Source of the DNA: Vibrio marinisediminis
GTDB lineage: Bacteria; Pseudomonadota; Gammaproteobacteria; Enterobacterales; Vibrionaceae
DNA length: 64,000 nt
Direction of reading: 5' to 3'
Assembly: GCF_014050145.1 (NCBI RefSeq)
Contig: NZ_JACFYF010000002.1
Coordinates: 248,001-312,000, forward strand
The position numbers were made by a program, and so were the translations under genes. Shown piece after piece: positions 47,183 through 57,282 of this stretch; position 1 is the first letter of the stretch; every line of letters begins with the position of its first letter. The notes beneath the pieces were generated by a model. That model did no database searches. It was not told the origin of the DNA and saw only the letters and a program-made list of their open reading frames with translations.

Positions 47183-48156
47183 ATTAACGCTTGATCAGCA
47201 AGCTTGCGCAGCGGTAATTGACATTCAGGCCATGGCACTTCCAACTGCTCGGTGAACAAGCCAATGGTATCTAACCCTGGAACTTCTTCTGGCAATTGCC
47301 AGTGCGCAAAACGCGCTAACTGTGTTAAGCCTAAACTTGACTCGATACTTGAGCTGATCACCGCCTTAATGCCCAGCTCTTTTGCCCTTGTTATTAGGGC
47401 AATACAGAGTTGCACTGAGCCAATCAAAGTCGGCTTGATGATAATGGTTTTGACGCCATTAAAGTCATCTAATTGAAAGTCTGGTTTACGTACGGAATGT
47501 TGTAGCGTCTCATCCCAAGCAATGGCAATACCTGTACTGATAGCGAAAGAGAAACTATCTCCCGGGGTTTCGCAAGGCTCTTCGATGAATTCAATTCGTT
47601 GGCGGAAAGAAGGGGTAATATAGCTGGCAAATTTAAGCGCCTTCTCTTTGGTCCACGCTCGGTTTGCATCCAAACGTAAGTTAAGATCAGGAATTGATTC
47701 TAAGAACAAGTTGGCAACCATGCCATCTCGGATCGGTTCGTATAGACCTACTTTGATCTTAGCGACTTTCTTACCTTCCATTGCCATCAATTTCGGAAGT
47801 AATTCATCTGGGTCACCGCTGCACAAAGGTGCAGAGCGGTACACGCCTTCAACAGGTAAACCACCCTCTAATTCAAGTAGGGCCATCGAAAGCCCAAAAG
47901 CAACCGAAGATGAAAGCAGTTGGTAATCCGGCATATTGCCTTGTTTCCAACTCGTTAGCTGCTCGATCAGTTGGGTGTAGGCTTCGTCCATGGTTTCTGT
48001 ACTAAAGCCTGGCAGTGGTGCTATCTCTCCTCGACCTACACGACCATTGTCGTTAAGTTCGATAATAAACCCTTCACGTTCTTTCAAGCGGTTATCACGC
48101 AGAATCACACCACTGTCCATCGGTAAGGCATAGCGATACAGTTTGGCAGATCTCAT
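47170..48156 (-). CDS. menC: o-Succinylbenzoate synthase
   Basis: This enolase-superfamily enzyme of about 328 residues has the catalytic lysine pair KIKVG, the metal ligands in LRLDANRAW, FIEEP and AWDET, and the second-side lysine in KPTLIG. It dehydrates SHCHC to o-succinylbenzoate. The ATG at 48156 was chosen because AAGGGA lies nine bases upstream and the upstream codons (from 48195) are not family-like. It is separated from menB by about 200 bases, so a second promoter is possible, and is coupled to menE. Confidence 0.93.
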   Translation of the reverse strand: MRSAKLYRYALPMDSGVILRDNRLKEREGFIIELNDNGRVGRGEIAPLPGFSTETMDEAYTQLIEQLTSWKQGNMPDYQLLSSSVAFGLSMALLELEGGLPVEGVYRSAPLCSGDPDELLPKLMAMEGKKVAKIKVGLYEPIRDGMVANLFLESIPDLNLRLDANRAWTKEKALKFASYITPSFRQRIEFIEEPCETPGDSFSFAISTGIAIAWDETLQHSVRKPDFQLDDFNGVKTIIIKPTLIGSVQLCIALITRAKELGIKAVISSSIESSLGLTQLARFAHWQLPEEVPGLDTIGLFTEQLEVPWPECQLPLRKLADQALIWQA

Positions 48157-48362
48157 ACCAATCTTTCCCTTATTCTTTATTGTTATACGTCGCAACTTTT
48201 GTCGTAGGTCATCAAAATTAAGCCAGCGTAAGTAGTTTTTATGCGTTATTCGAGCTTAGCTTTTAAGCCATTGAGTAAGCGTAAGAAAAAGGCGCGCCAC
48301 CTTCAAAAAGGTGAGCACCTTTGACTGGCTGCCACTCTAATGACAACAGAGACAAAACGAGA

Positions 48363-49229
48363 TTATGGGTTACGAGGGAACTTGTCGAAGTCCGGACGAC
48401 GCTTCTCGTTGAATGCATTGCGTCCTTCCTGACCCTCTTCAGTCATGTAGAACATCATAGTGGCGTTACCTGCCAGCTCTTGCAAACCAGCTTGACCATC
48501 ACAATCTGCATTCAGTGCTGCTTTTAAGCAACGCAGCGCCATTGGGCTATGTTGTAGCGTCTCACGACACCAGCGTACCGTTTCTTTTTCAAGATCTTCG
48601 ATAGCGACAACGGTATTAACAAGCCCCATATCCAAAGCTTCTTGAGCATTATAGAAGCGACAAAGGAACCAGATTTCGCGAGCTTTTTTCTGACCAACGA
48701 TGCGAGCCATGTAAGACGCACCCCAACCGCCATCAAATGAACCCACTTTAGGACCAGTTTGACCAAATTGTGCGTTTTCTGCCGCGATCGTCAGATCACA
48801 CATCATATGCAGTACATGACCGCCACCAACAGCCCAACCAGCAACAGAAGCAATGACAGGTTTTGGACAGGTACGGATTTGGCGTTGGAAGTCCAAAACA
48901 TTGAGGTGGTGAGTACCGCCTTCATCTTGATAACCGCCGTAATCACCACGAATCTTCTGGTCACCACCAGAACAGAATGCTTTCTCACCAAGACCAGTCA
49001 AAATGATCACGCCAACTTTCTCATCGTAGCGAGCATCAGCCAAAGCGTTGATCATCTCTTTCACGGTTTGTGGACGAAACGCATTGTGCACTTGAGGACG
49101 CGCAATCGTGATCTTTGCAATGCCGTCTTCTGATTTGTGGTATTGAATATCTTCATACTCACCGCTGCAGTCATTCCAGTTTACTGGTGCGTATAGTTCT
49201 TCTTCTGAAATACCTACTGTTTTAGCCAT
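48363..49229 (-). CDS. menB: 1,4-Dihydroxy-2-naphthoyl-CoA synthase
   Basis: The 288-residue crotonase-fold enzyme has [16 protein letters not shown] (oxyanion-hole and bicarbonate/active-site region) and [17 protein letters not shown], both specific to MenB. It performs the Dieckmann-type ring closure of o-succinylbenzoyl-CoA in the cytosol. An AGGA ribosome site supports the start; it follows menH by 21 bases. Length matches the E. coli enzyme (285). Confidence 0.95.
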   Translation of the reverse strand: MAKTVGISEEELYAPVNWNDCSGEYEDIQYHKSEDGIAKITIARPQVHNAFRPQTVKEMINALADARYDEKVGVIILTGLGEKAFCSGGDQKIRGDYGGYQDEGGTHHLNVLDFQRQIRTCPKPVIASVAGWAVGGGHVLHMMCDLTIAAENAQFGQTGPKVGSFDGGWGASYMARIVGQKKAREIWFLCRFYNAQEALDMGLVNTVVAIEDLEKETVRWCRETLQHSPMALRCLKAALNADCDGQAGLQELAGNATMMFYMTEEGQEGRNAFNEKRRPDFDKFPRNP

Positions 49230-49250
49230 GGTGATTCCTGTTGTTGTTTA

Positions 49251-50042
49251 TTACTCGCCTAGACGAGTTTGGATTTGATTCATAATTTCGACCGCAAAAG
49301 CCTTCGGGTGTTCGTGATGAACATTATGCCCCGCTTGTGCAACCTGGCAGAAAGACAAACCACTTTGTTTCGCCAGTTGGCTAAACTTGCTGTCTCTCTC
49401 GCCACAAATATAGTGTATATCGATACCGCTGCGACTCAATTCAGGCAATAACGGCGGCTGCTTCGCTAGCGATGTCGCCAGCAACATCTGTCCGATTGAT
49501 GCGCCTAGATTAGCACTGCGCTTGGCAATCAGTGTTTGTCTTTGCTCATGGTTTAATGAAGAAAATACCGATTGTTGATACCAATCGGATAATACCTGCT
49601 CAATAGGCTCACTATTAAAGCGCTCCGCCCATTTGCTGTCGCTTAGCCAACGCTGTACTCGCGACTCTTCATCTTGCAGACCAAAGTTTCCCCCTTCAAT
49701 AATGACCTTCACTAGGTTTAGCTGATCAAAAAGGAGTTTGGCAACGCCATACATGGCAATTCGACCACCTAGAGAGTAGCCGACAAGAATAATAGGTTGA
49801 TTTGGTGATAAAGCCGAATAAAGAGTATCAATAATGTGCTGGCAAACAGACTCAAAACCATCACATTTTACTGTTTGGCTCTGCCCATGGCCGGGCAAGT
49901 CGAGTGTGAGGGTAGGAAAAGAGTCGAGATGCTTTATACAAGCTTGCCAGTCTTCACCACTGCCCAACAAACCATGGAGAAACACCAATGTGGGCATTTC
50001 CTCCTTTAGGTTGGCAGGGCGGTAGTAGTTATAAGCTAGCAT
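49251..50042 (-). CDS. menH: SHCHC synthase, alpha/beta hydrolase MenH
   Basis: The 263-residue alpha/beta-hydrolase has the nucleophile elbow GYSLGGR, an acid in CGERDSKF and the catalytic His in [10 protein letters not shown]. It eliminates pyruvate from SEPHCHC to form SHCHC, the step between MenD and MenC. The ATG at 50042 gives a 14-base overlap with menD; the longer reading would run much further into menD. The start lacks its own ribosome site, which suggests coupling to menD. Confidence 0.9.
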   Translation of the reverse strand: MLAYNYYRPANLKEEMPTLVFLHGLLGSGEDWQACIKHLDSFPTLTLDLPGHGQSQTVKCDGFESVCQHIIDTLYSALSPNQPIILVGYSLGGRIAMYGVAKLLFDQLNLVKVIIEGGNFGLQDEESRVQRWLSDSKWAERFNSEPIEQVLSDWYQQSVFSSLNHEQRQTLIAKRSANLGASIGQMLLATSLAKQPPLLPELSRSGIDIHYICGERDSKFSQLAKQSGLSFCQVAQAGHNVHHEHPKAFAVEIMNQIQTRLGE

Positions 50043-51738
50043 GGAGGTTTTTAATTGCCGCTTTAATATGCGTTGAGGCTTGCTCAGCAGGTGTTTGTAC
50101 TTCAATCATCAAACAGCCCTTTCCGTTTCGCAGATGCTGTTCCAGTTTACTCTGGTAGCCTTGCAACGTCTCCGCTAAGTAATACTCTAATTTGAATTGC
50201 TGCGCGGCGGCGGCAAACTCGTAGCCATGCGGCATCTGATACAAACTTTGCTTTTGCTCAACCGGGACTGGCAGCAAATCAAAAATCGCCCCACCATCGT
50301 TATTGGTAACCACGATGACACAAGGCACTGAGTGCCCAGTAAACAGAGCAAGTGAATTGAGATCATAAAGCAACGAAGTGTCACCGATATATAGCACACT
50401 CGGTTTATTGGTCACGCGCGCCGTGCCCGCCGCGGTAGCGACTAAGCCATCAATGCCCGAAGCACCGCGGTTGGAATAGACTTCTCGGTTCACCTGTCCG
50501 AACATATCCACCATGCGAACAAATAAACTATTGCCCAAAAACACATTGGTATTTTCAGGCAGATTAACTAACGTCGTTACCAGTGCCATTTCACTCAATT
50601 GAGTATCGTGGCTGATTTGGCTTGCAACCGCATGTTGAACCGCTTGGCTAAGTGTACGTGCCGAACTTGCCCAATCGGCGTCTTGTTGCTCACTTTGCTG
50701 CAATCTATTTTGTTGCGATAACGCATGCTCAAGCCATGCGGTTATTTCCGCAACATGATGAGTTTGCATTAAATGATCTTGGTTATTGCGCGTCAAACTA
50801 CTGCTAACGTAGTGGTACTCAACATCGGCTTTGGCCATCCACTGATTAAAGCGCTTTGAAACAATACGTGAGCCAATCTGCAACACCAGTTGCGTTTGTT
50901 TGATTAGCGCATTACCCGATTCCGTTTGCAGCCAAGCGTCATAATATGCCCATTCACTGCCTTGACCCGATTGCGGGTCACACAGCACTGGCCAACCTAA
51001 CTGTGCCGCTAATTGCTTGGCGAGTTTCGCTTGATGGCGAGTAACGCTACCAACCACAATTAGCCCTTTGCTATCTTGCCACGCACCGATATCAAAACTG
51101 CTGTGCGCAGTAGGCTGCAACTGTTGGCTATAACAAGTATTGCCAGTCTGCCACTTTGAGACCGTATCAAAATAAGCTTGGTAGATAGATTTAGGCTGGT
51201 CTGAATACAAAGGTTCTGGGAATGCGCAGTTAATGTGCACCGCACTGCCCTCGCGAATCTGCTTATGCATCACATCATCAATTGAGGTCAGCAACCAACG
51301 CAAAGGAACTTGCTCACTCGGGCTCGGTAACGCCAGTTCTGCACAAACATGGCTTGAGTAAATACCTTGTTGCACGATGGCTTGATTGGCACCGCATCCG
51401 ACAAGTTCCACAGGGCGATCTGCCGTTAAGACCACCAGCTTCTCACCGGTTAATTTGGCTTCGGCAACCGCTGGCAATAAGTTTGCAACCGCGGTCCCTG
51501 AGGTGACTATGATAGCAACAGGCTTGTCACTTGCCTTCGCCATGCCTAAGGCTAAAAATCCCAAACCACGTTCATCATAATGCGTGTGAAGAGTCAGTTT
51601 GTGATTCGCATCGGCTTCGAGCGTCAATGGTGTAGAGCGAGAGCCCGGCGCGATACAAACATGCTCAACGCCAAAACGAGTCAACTCTTCAAGTAATGTC
51701 TGGCACCAAATACGGTTCAGTACAGCTTGATTATGCAT
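50029..51738 (-). CDS. menD: SEPHCHC synthase MenD
   Basis: The 569-residue thiamine-diphosphate enzyme has the N-terminal [11 protein letters not shown] and HYDERGLGF (the conserved glutamate that activates the cofactor), [10 protein letters not shown], and the C-terminal cofactor and Mg motif [12 protein letters not shown]...[12 protein letters not shown]. It joins isochorismate and 2-oxoglutarate, the first committed step of menaquinone synthesis. The ATG overlaps the menF stop by one base (TAATG). Length is close to E. coli (556). Confidence 0.95.
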   Translation of the reverse strand: MHNQAVLNRIWCQTLLEELTRFGVEHVCIAPGSRSTPLTLEADANHKLTLHTHYDERGLGFLALGMAKASDKPVAIIVTSGTAVANLLPAVAEAKLTGEKLVVLTADRPVELVGCGANQAIVQQGIYSSHVCAELALPSPSEQVPLRWLLTSIDDVMHKQIREGSAVHINCAFPEPLYSDQPKSIYQAYFDTVSKWQTGNTCYSQQLQPTAHSSFDIGAWQDSKGLIVVGSVTRHQAKLAKQLAAQLGWPVLCDPQSGQGSEWAYYDAWLQTESGNALIKQTQLVLQIGSRIVSKRFNQWMAKADVEYHYVSSSLTRNNQDHLMQTHHVAEITAWLEHALSQQNRLQQSEQQDADWASSARTLSQAVQHAVASQISHDTQLSEMALVTTLVNLPENTNVFLGNSLFVRMVDMFGQVNREVYSNRGASGIDGLVATAAGTARVTNKPSVLYIGDTSLLYDLNSLALFTGHSVPCVIVVTNNDGGAIFDLLPVPVEQKQSLYQMPHGYEFAAAAQQFKLEYYLAETLQGYQSKLEQHLRNGKGCLMIEVQTPAEQASTHIKAAIKNLHASL

Positions 51739-53060
51739 TACGACGCCACTCCTAGTGGTGGGTGGTCTGAAATCAAAGAGAGCAGGGTCGACATTTTCTT
51801 ATCCAGCTCTTGCCATTCATGCTCAGCAACTGAGCCTGGAACAATCCCCGCCCCCGCGTAAAGTTGAATTTCATCATCAACAATTTGTGCACTGCGGATC
51901 GCCACACAGAACTCGGCACGTTTTAAGCTAATAAAACCCATTGAGCCAGCGTACCAACTGCGCTCAAACGGTTCATGCTGCTGAATAAATTCCATCGATT
52001 CTTTGCGAGGCAAACCCGCCACCGCAGCCGTGGGTTGCAAGGCAGATAAAAGCTGAACGCCGTTTACACCCTCATTCAAGTGAGCGTGAATACAACGTTT
52101 TAAATGCTGAACTTTGCGCAAACGGACTAAACGTGCTTCAGCCTCAACTTCGACTAAATCTGAATACGGGCTTAGACGATCAATAATATCATCAACCACA
52201 TACTGATTTTCATTGAGGTTTTTAGTGTCTTGGCTTAGCCAATTTGCCAGAGCCATATCATGGCTTGCGTTATCACCGCGCCCAATGGTGCCAGCCAACG
52301 CTTCGGTATAAAGGTCTTTGCCTTGTCGGCAATACAAGCGCTCAGGCGTTGAGCCGATAAAGCTGTGACCTTCATTTTGCGCCAACAAAAAATGAAAACT
52401 GTGTTGGTTGTGCTCAGAACTCGATTTAAGAAGTTGAGCGGCGCAAATTGGCGAATGAAGCTCCAGGGTGGTTTTACGTGCTAGAACTACTTTTTTATAT
52501 TCCTTTGCCTCAATGCCGTTAAGCACTTTTTCTACCAGAGCATTCCACTGTGGTCGAGTCGGGGTATGGTCTATGTGTTCAATGCGTGCAGAAAGCGGCA
52601 TAAGGCGTGGAACGTCAAACCGCAATTGCTGTAGGCTTTGAATAACACGCTGTTTCGAGCCTTCAACATTCACCACCAGAGACCAAGTTTGATCGTGACG
52701 AACAAGCTCAATTTGCGGCAAAAAGAAGAAAGAGGCAGGGCAATGTGGATTTTTAGCACTTTGACCATCAAATGAACGTCCGCCCCAGATACGCTGCTCA
52801 CCCGATAAAAAGGCATAAGCAGGTGCTGGTTCGGTAAATGTATGTAACTGCCCTAACGCGACAACCTCTTCACGCGTATCGCGAGATTGCCAATAAAACT
52901 TAGGGAAAAGCGGCTGAGCTTGCAACCAATCAATGAAAGCAAAATCAGGCTTGTACTCCAGAACTTGAACTAGACGAGTCGCCTCGCCTTTTGCATCCTT
53001 TACTCGTTCAATCAGTTCGGTAACGGCTTGCTGAAAATATGACAAATAAACCTCGTTCAC
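51738..53060 (-). CDS. menF: Isochorismate synthase MenF
   Basis: This enzyme of about 440 residues has a C-terminal chorismate-binding domain with KVVLARKTTLEL, GSTPERLYCR, ALAGTIGRG, PTAAVAGLPRKE and GSMGFISLKRAEF, the full active-site set. It converts chorismate to isochorismate. The first in-frame start is GTG 53060, but GAGG precedes a TTG at 53045 by five bases and that may be the real start. It is the first gene of the operon. Confidence 0.92.
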   Translation of the reverse strand: MNEVYLSYFQQAVTELIERVKDAKGEATRLVQVLEYKPDFAFIDWLQAQPLFPKFYWQSRDTREEVVALGQLHTFTEPAPAYAFLSGEQRIWGGRSFDGQSAKNPHCPASFFFLPQIELVRHDQTWSLVVNVEGSKQRVIQSLQQLRFDVPRLMPLSARIEHIDHTPTRPQWNALVEKVLNGIEAKEYKKVVLARKTTLELHSPICAAQLLKSSSEHNQHSFHFLLAQNEGHSFIGSTPERLYCRQGKDLYTEALAGTIGRGDNASHDMALANWLSQDTKNLNENQYVVDDIIDRLSPYSDLVEVEAEARLVRLRKVQHLKRCIHAHLNEGVNGVQLLSALQPTAAVAGLPRKESMEFIQQHEPFERSWYAGSMGFISLKRAEFCVAIRSAQIVDDEIQLYAGAGIVPGSVAEHEWQELDKKMSTLLSLISDHPPLGVAS

Positions 53061-53266
53061 TGGAGATTTCTAAACAACGGATGAATTGAGTAATGTATTT
53101 CTACCGCGAGCCCAAATCAAGGCTGTACTCAATCTTTTACAAAATCCTGTGATAATAGACAAACCTAGCAACATGAAAAAAAGCGACTTTTACAGATTTT
53201 AATTCTACCAAACCTTATTTTGGTGTACTTTAATAAAAGATTTTAATTATATTTAGGTTTTACACA

Positions 53267-54481
53267 ATGCAAAATATCGGGATGTCGTCAAAACTCGATA
53301 ATGTCTGCTACGACATTAGAGGACCAGTGCTCAAACATGCTAAGCGCATGGAGGAAGAAGGGCATAAAATACTAAAACTCAATATTGGTAACCCTGCCCC
53401 ATTTGGTTTTGACGCCCCAGACGAAATTTTAGTTGATGTAATCCGAAATTTACCAACTTCACAAGGTTACTGTGACTCAAAAGGTATCTATTCTGCGCGT
53501 AAAGCTGTTGTACAGCATTACCAGAAAAAAGGTATCCGTTCGCTTGACGTAGAAGATGTCTACATTGGTAATGGCGCTTCTGAATTGATCGTTATGTCGA
53601 TGCAAGCGCTACTGAACAATGGCGATGAGATGCTAGTACCATCACCTGACTACCCACTATGGACGGCATCTGTGGCGCTGTCTGGTGGTAAAGCCGTGCA
53701 CTACATGTGTGATGAAGAGTCAGATTGGTATCCAGACCTAGACGACATCAAGAGCAAGATCACGCCTAAAACTCGCGGTATTGTTCTGATCAACCCGAAC
53801 AACCCAACTGGTGCGGTATACAGCCGTGACTTCCTACTAGAAGTGATTGAAGTCGCTCGCCAACACAAACTGATTATTTTTGCCGACGAAATCTACGACA
53901 AAGTCCTTTACGACGGAGCAACGCACACCTCAGTAGCAACACTGACTGAAGATGTATTAGTTGTAACCTTTAATGGCTTGTCAAAAGCTTACCGTGTATG
54001 TGGTTTCCGCGGTGGTTGGATGTTCCTAACCGGTCCAAAGCAAATCGCACAGGGTTATATTGCTGGTCTGGAGATTCTCTCATCCATGCGTTTGTGTGCC
54101 AACGTACCAATGCAGCATGCTATTCAAACGGCGCTGGGCGGATACCAGAGTATCAACGAGCTCATTCTCCCGGGTGGACGTCTGCTAGAGCAGCGTGACC
54201 GCGCATGGGAGCTAATCAACCAAGTACCGGGCGTTTCTTGTGTGAAACCAAAAGGCGCGATGTACCTATTCCCTAAGATTGATACCAAGAAATACAAAAT
54301 CCATGATGACCAAAAAATGGTCTTCGATTTCTTAGTTCAAGAAAAAGTACTCTTGGTGCAAGGCTCTGGCTTTAACTGGCCAAAACCAGACCACTTCCGT
54401 ATTGTAACGCTGCCTCATGTTGAAGATTTAGAAACGGCTATCGGTCGCTTCGAGCGCTTCCTATCAACTTACCGTCAGTAG
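53267..54481 (+). CDS. alaA: Glutamate-pyruvate aminotransferase AlaA
   Basis: The 404-residue fold-type I PLP aminotransferase has KLNIGNPAPFGFDAPDEI, PNNPTGAVYSRD, FADEIYDKVLYDG and the PLP lysine in FNGLSKAYRVCGFRGGW. It closely follows E. coli AlaA (YfbQ), which makes alanine from pyruvate and glutamate. The ATG at 53267 was kept; a second in-frame ATG lies five codons later. yfbR follows as in E. coli, but a terminator stands between the genes. Confidence 0.94.
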   Translation: MQNIGMSSKLDNVCYDIRGPVLKHAKRMEEEGHKILKLNIGNPAPFGFDAPDEILVDVIRNLPTSQGYCDSKGIYSARKAVVQHYQKKGIRSLDVEDVYIGNGASELIVMSMQALLNNGDEMLVPSPDYPLWTASVALSGGKAVHYMCDEESDWYPDLDDIKSKITPKTRGIVLINPNNPTGAVYSRDFLLEVIEVARQHKLIIFADEIYDKVLYDGATHTSVATLTEDVLVVTFNGLSKAYRVCGFRGGWMFLTGPKQIAQGYIAGLEILSSMRLCANVPMQHAIQTALGGYQSINELILPGGRLLEQRDRAWELINQVPGVSCVKPKGAMYLFPKIDTKKYKIHDDQKMVFDFLVQEKVLLVQGSGFNWPKPDHFRIVTLPHVEDLETAIGRFERFLSTYRQ

Positions 54482-54509
54482 CTATTTCGCGGGAAATTAC
54501 ATATTCTTA

Positions 54510-54534
54510 AAGGCACTCTATGAGTGCCTTTTTA
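54510..54534 (+). terminator. Terminator after alaA
   Basis: A nine-base-pair stem (AAGGCACTC/GAGTGCCTT) with a three-base loop is followed by a T run on the plus strand. Confidence 0.88.
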
Positions 54535-54579
54535 TTACGATGTGTTTCGTAATTCTCAGTTAGTAGTCAAGGAAGTACT

Positions 54580-55164
54580 ATGAAAGAAAGTCATTTTTTC
54601 GCCCATCTAGCACGAATGAAGTTAATTCAGCGTTGGCCGTTAATGCGTTCAGTGTCTAGCGAGAACATTTCCGAGCACAGCTTACAAGTTGCCTTTGTTG
54701 CCCATGCATTGGCACTGATCAAAAACAAAAAATTTGCGGGTAACTTGAACCCCGAGCGCATTGCGATCCTCGGAATGTACCACGACACCAGCGAAGTACT
54801 TACCGGTGATCTTCCTACTCCCGTCAAATACTACAACCCTGAAATCGCCAAAGAGTACAAAAAAATTGAAGCCGCAGCAGAGCAGCGATTGCTATCAATG
54901 CTACCGGAAGAGTTTCAACAAGACTTTGCCCCTTACCTACTCACCGAATCCGCTCACCCCGAAGATGCCGAAATTGTTAAGCAAGCAGACACAATTTGCG
55001 CTTACCTGAAATGTTTAGAAGAGTTGAGTGCGGGCAACCACGAATACGCATTGGCAAAAAAACGTCTTGATGTAACGCTGAAAGAACGCCATACGCCAGA
55101 AATGGAATACTTTCTGAACACTTTTGCACCAAGTTTTGAACTCTCTTTGGATGAGATCAGTTAA
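54580..55164 (+). CDS. yfbR: 5'-Deoxynucleotidase YfbR
   Basis: The 194-residue HD-domain phosphohydrolase has [33 protein letters not shown] (HD pair and the loop unique to YfbR) and [11 protein letters not shown]. It hydrolyses deoxyribonucleoside 5'-monophosphates and tunes the dNTP pool. AAGGAAG supports the ATG. It is next to alaA as in enteric bacteria. Length is near E. coli YfbR (199). Confidence 0.94.
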   Translation: MKESHFFAHLARMKLIQRWPLMRSVSSENISEHSLQVAFVAHALALIKNKKFAGNLNPERIAILGMYHDTSEVLTGDLPTPVKYYNPEIAKEYKKIEAAAEQRLLSMLPEEFQQDFAPYLLTESAHPEDAEIVKQADTICAYLKCLEELSAGNHEYALAKKRLDVTLKERHTPEMEYFLNTFAPSFELSLDEIS

Positions 55165-55190
55165 GCGCACACCGCAATAAATCGGCGAAC

Positions 55191-56087
55191 TTAGACCCGG
55201 CTTTGAAACGATTGCAGTAAGTAATCAATCAGTACTTTTTTGCGTTTTGGCATTAATTGTCGATCAGTGTAGACCAAGCTTACTTCTACTTCGGGCATCT
55301 TGTAATTGGGTAATAAACGTACCAACTTACCCGTTTCAAAATGTTCAAGGCAGATAAACTCAGGTAAAACTGCCACCCCCAAGCCATCAATACACGCTTT
55401 TAAGCACGCCGTTATTGTGTTTACTCGCAACCTATTCGGTAACTCAAATGGGTAAGAGTCCCCATTTTCATCTTGAATCGTCCATTTTGGAATGCGCGCT
55501 GCTTTATTAGCAACCTCTACCTGCTGATGTGGAAACGTTAAATCTTGATGGGAATTGATAACACCAAACTGCTGTAAATAATCTGGGCTTGCCACAAGCA
55601 CTCGAGGCGATCGGGTCAAATGACGTGAAACTAACGTTGAATCGGCCAACTCCCCTATTTGCGCGTAGAGGTCGATTCCTTCGGCGATAATATCGACTTC
55701 ACGGTTACTCAACTCCAAACTCATCGTCACCTGAGGATACTGATGCATGAATTGGTGAATATAGCTGCCAAGCACCTGATGACCAAGCTCAACAGGCAGA
55801 ACCACTTTTAGAGGACCTCGCACTAGATCTTGATTGGCTGAGACTTCCAATTCTGCTTGATTAAGTATCTCAAGCATTTGCATGCTCGATTGGTGGAATT
55901 TCTCCCCTTCAGCCGTCAATACTAAACTGCGGGTAGAACGTGTGATCAACTTAACACCTAAATGCTGTTCTAACTCTGCCACTTTTCGGCTGACAGTTGA
56001 TTTCGTCATATTGAGATTTTCAGCTGCTTGGGTAAAGCTACCGCAATCAACAACTTGAGCGAAAACTGAAATCGCATTTAAATCCAT
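55191..56087 (-). CDS. LysR-family regulator, divergent from emrAB-like genes
   Basis: The 298-residue regulator has an N-terminal helix-turn-helix (FTQAAENLNMTKSTVSRKV, residues about 16-34) followed by LITRSTRSLVLTAEG and a substrate-binding domain. A GGAGGAAGG ribosome site precedes the start. It is divergent from an efflux operon with 127 bases between, the standard layout for a LysR protein controlling its neighbour. The inducer is unknown; drug or organic-acid stress is plausible. Confidence 0.9.
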   Translation of the reverse strand: MDLNAISVFAQVVDCGSFTQAAENLNMTKSTVSRKVAELEQHLGVKLITRSTRSLVLTAEGEKFHQSSMQMLEILNQAELEVSANQDLVRGPLKVVLPVELGHQVLGSYIHQFMHQYPQVTMSLELSNREVDIIAEGIDLYAQIGELADSTLVSRHLTRSPRVLVASPDYLQQFGVINSHQDLTFPHQQVEVANKAARIPKWTIQDENGDSYPFELPNRLRVNTITACLKACIDGLGVAVLPEFICLEHFETGKLVRLLPNYKMPEVEVSLVYTDRQLMPKRKKVLIDYLLQSFQSRV

Positions 56088-56214
56088 GCACCTTCCTCCA
56101 CGCTGATTAGTAATATCTGTGCAACAGTGTTTCCTTTTTTTCCTATCTTATCAACCAATGTAGTTATCATTACACTGCGCTTCTTCATAAAAGCAGAATA
56201 AACGAGATAACGAT

Positions 56215-57279
56215 ATGGCTGAAAACAGCGCCCCTAACCATTCAAAGGCAAACAATAAAAGAAAAAAAGCACCACTTATTGCCACTGCAATTATGCTATC
56301 GCTTGGTGTATTAGGTGCTGGTTACTGGTTTGGTTATGGTCAGTATTTTGAGTCAACGGATAACGCGTATCTGCAAGGTGATATCACCAATATCAGCCCT
56401 AAAGTTTCAGGCTATATCATCAAATCTCATGTATCCGATAATCAATCAGTAAAAAAAGGCGACTTGCTGGTCGAGATAGATGACCGTGATTATCAAGTCG
56501 CACTAGATCAAGAACAAGCACACCTTAACGTTGCCAAAGCCAGCGTAGACAACCTAATCGCTCAGCAGCACCTACAACGCAGCCAAATCAATCAAGCGCA
56601 AAGCCGTGTTGATTCTGCTCGAGCCGAGTACGATCGTGCCATTCAGCAAGTCGCTCGTTCACGTAGCCTTCTTAAACGCAACTACGCTTCGCAAGACGAA
56701 GTCGATAGCATGCTAGCACAGCAAAAAGTGACGCTAGCGGAACTTGAAGAAGCGAAAGCGAATTTAGTCGCCAGTAATGACCAGTTAGTGGTTATCGCAA
56801 GCCAGATCAAGCAAGCCCAGGCCTCCGTGACCGAAGCACAAGCACAGCTTGAACAAGCTCAACTTAATATTGACTACACAAAAATTTACGCACCTGCCGA
56901 CGGTATTATTGGTAAACGCAGTGTACGACAAGGTCTGCTAGTACAGGCGGGCGCACCGCTGATGAGCCTAGTACCAAACAATGAAATTTGGATTGAAGCC
57001 AACTTCAAAGAGACACAACTCAGTGGAATTCACAAAGGTCAGAAAGTACAAGTTGAGCTTGATGCTTTTCCAGACCAACCACTAGAAGGGACAGTCGATA
57101 GCTTCTCGCCAGCGACTGGAGCAAAATTCGCGCTGCTGCCACCAGAAAACGCCACGGGTAACTTCACTAAAATCGTTCAACGAGTACCGGTTAAAATTAT
57201 CTTACCAGCGCAAAATGCCCTCGCGGGTCGTCTATTGCCAGGCTTATCTGTTGTGGCAACGATTGACACTCGAGGCTAA
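56215..57279 (+). CDS. emrA: EmrA/HlyD-family membrane fusion protein
   Basis: The 354-residue periplasmic adaptor has a short cytoplasmic N-terminus, one membrane helix (about 20-42), the barrel/lipoyl entry FESTDNAYLQGDITNISPKVSGYI, a long coiled coil rich in Gln and Ala (about 95-215), and the second lipoyl half IYAPADGIIGKRSV. It links an inner-membrane pump to an outer-membrane channel such as TolC. The DHA2 pump gene follows three bases after the stop. No channel gene is adjacent. Confidence 0.9.
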   Translation: MAENSAPNHSKANNKRKKAPLIATAIMLSLGVLGAGYWFGYGQYFESTDNAYLQGDITNISPKVSGYIIKSHVSDNQSVKKGDLLVEIDDRDYQVALDQEQAHLNVAKASVDNLIAQQHLQRSQINQAQSRVDSARAEYDRAIQQVARSRSLLKRNYASQDEVDSMLAQQKVTLAELEEAKANLVASNDQLVVIASQIKQAQASVTEAQAQLEQAQLNIDYTKIYAPADGIIGKRSVRQGLLVQAGAPLMSLVPNNEIWIEANFKETQLSGIHKGQKVQVELDAFPDQPLEGTVDSFSPATGAKFALLPPENATGNFTKIVQRVPVKIILPAQNALAGRLLPGLSVVATIDTRG

Positions 57280-57282
57280 GCC

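Noticed and set aside
48196-48362. Inverted repeats (CACCTT/AAGGTG and GGCGCGCC) between menB and menC as a terminator
   Set aside because: The pairing is ambiguous, with overlapping short repeats, and menC and menE clearly belong to the same pathway, so full termination here is unlikely.
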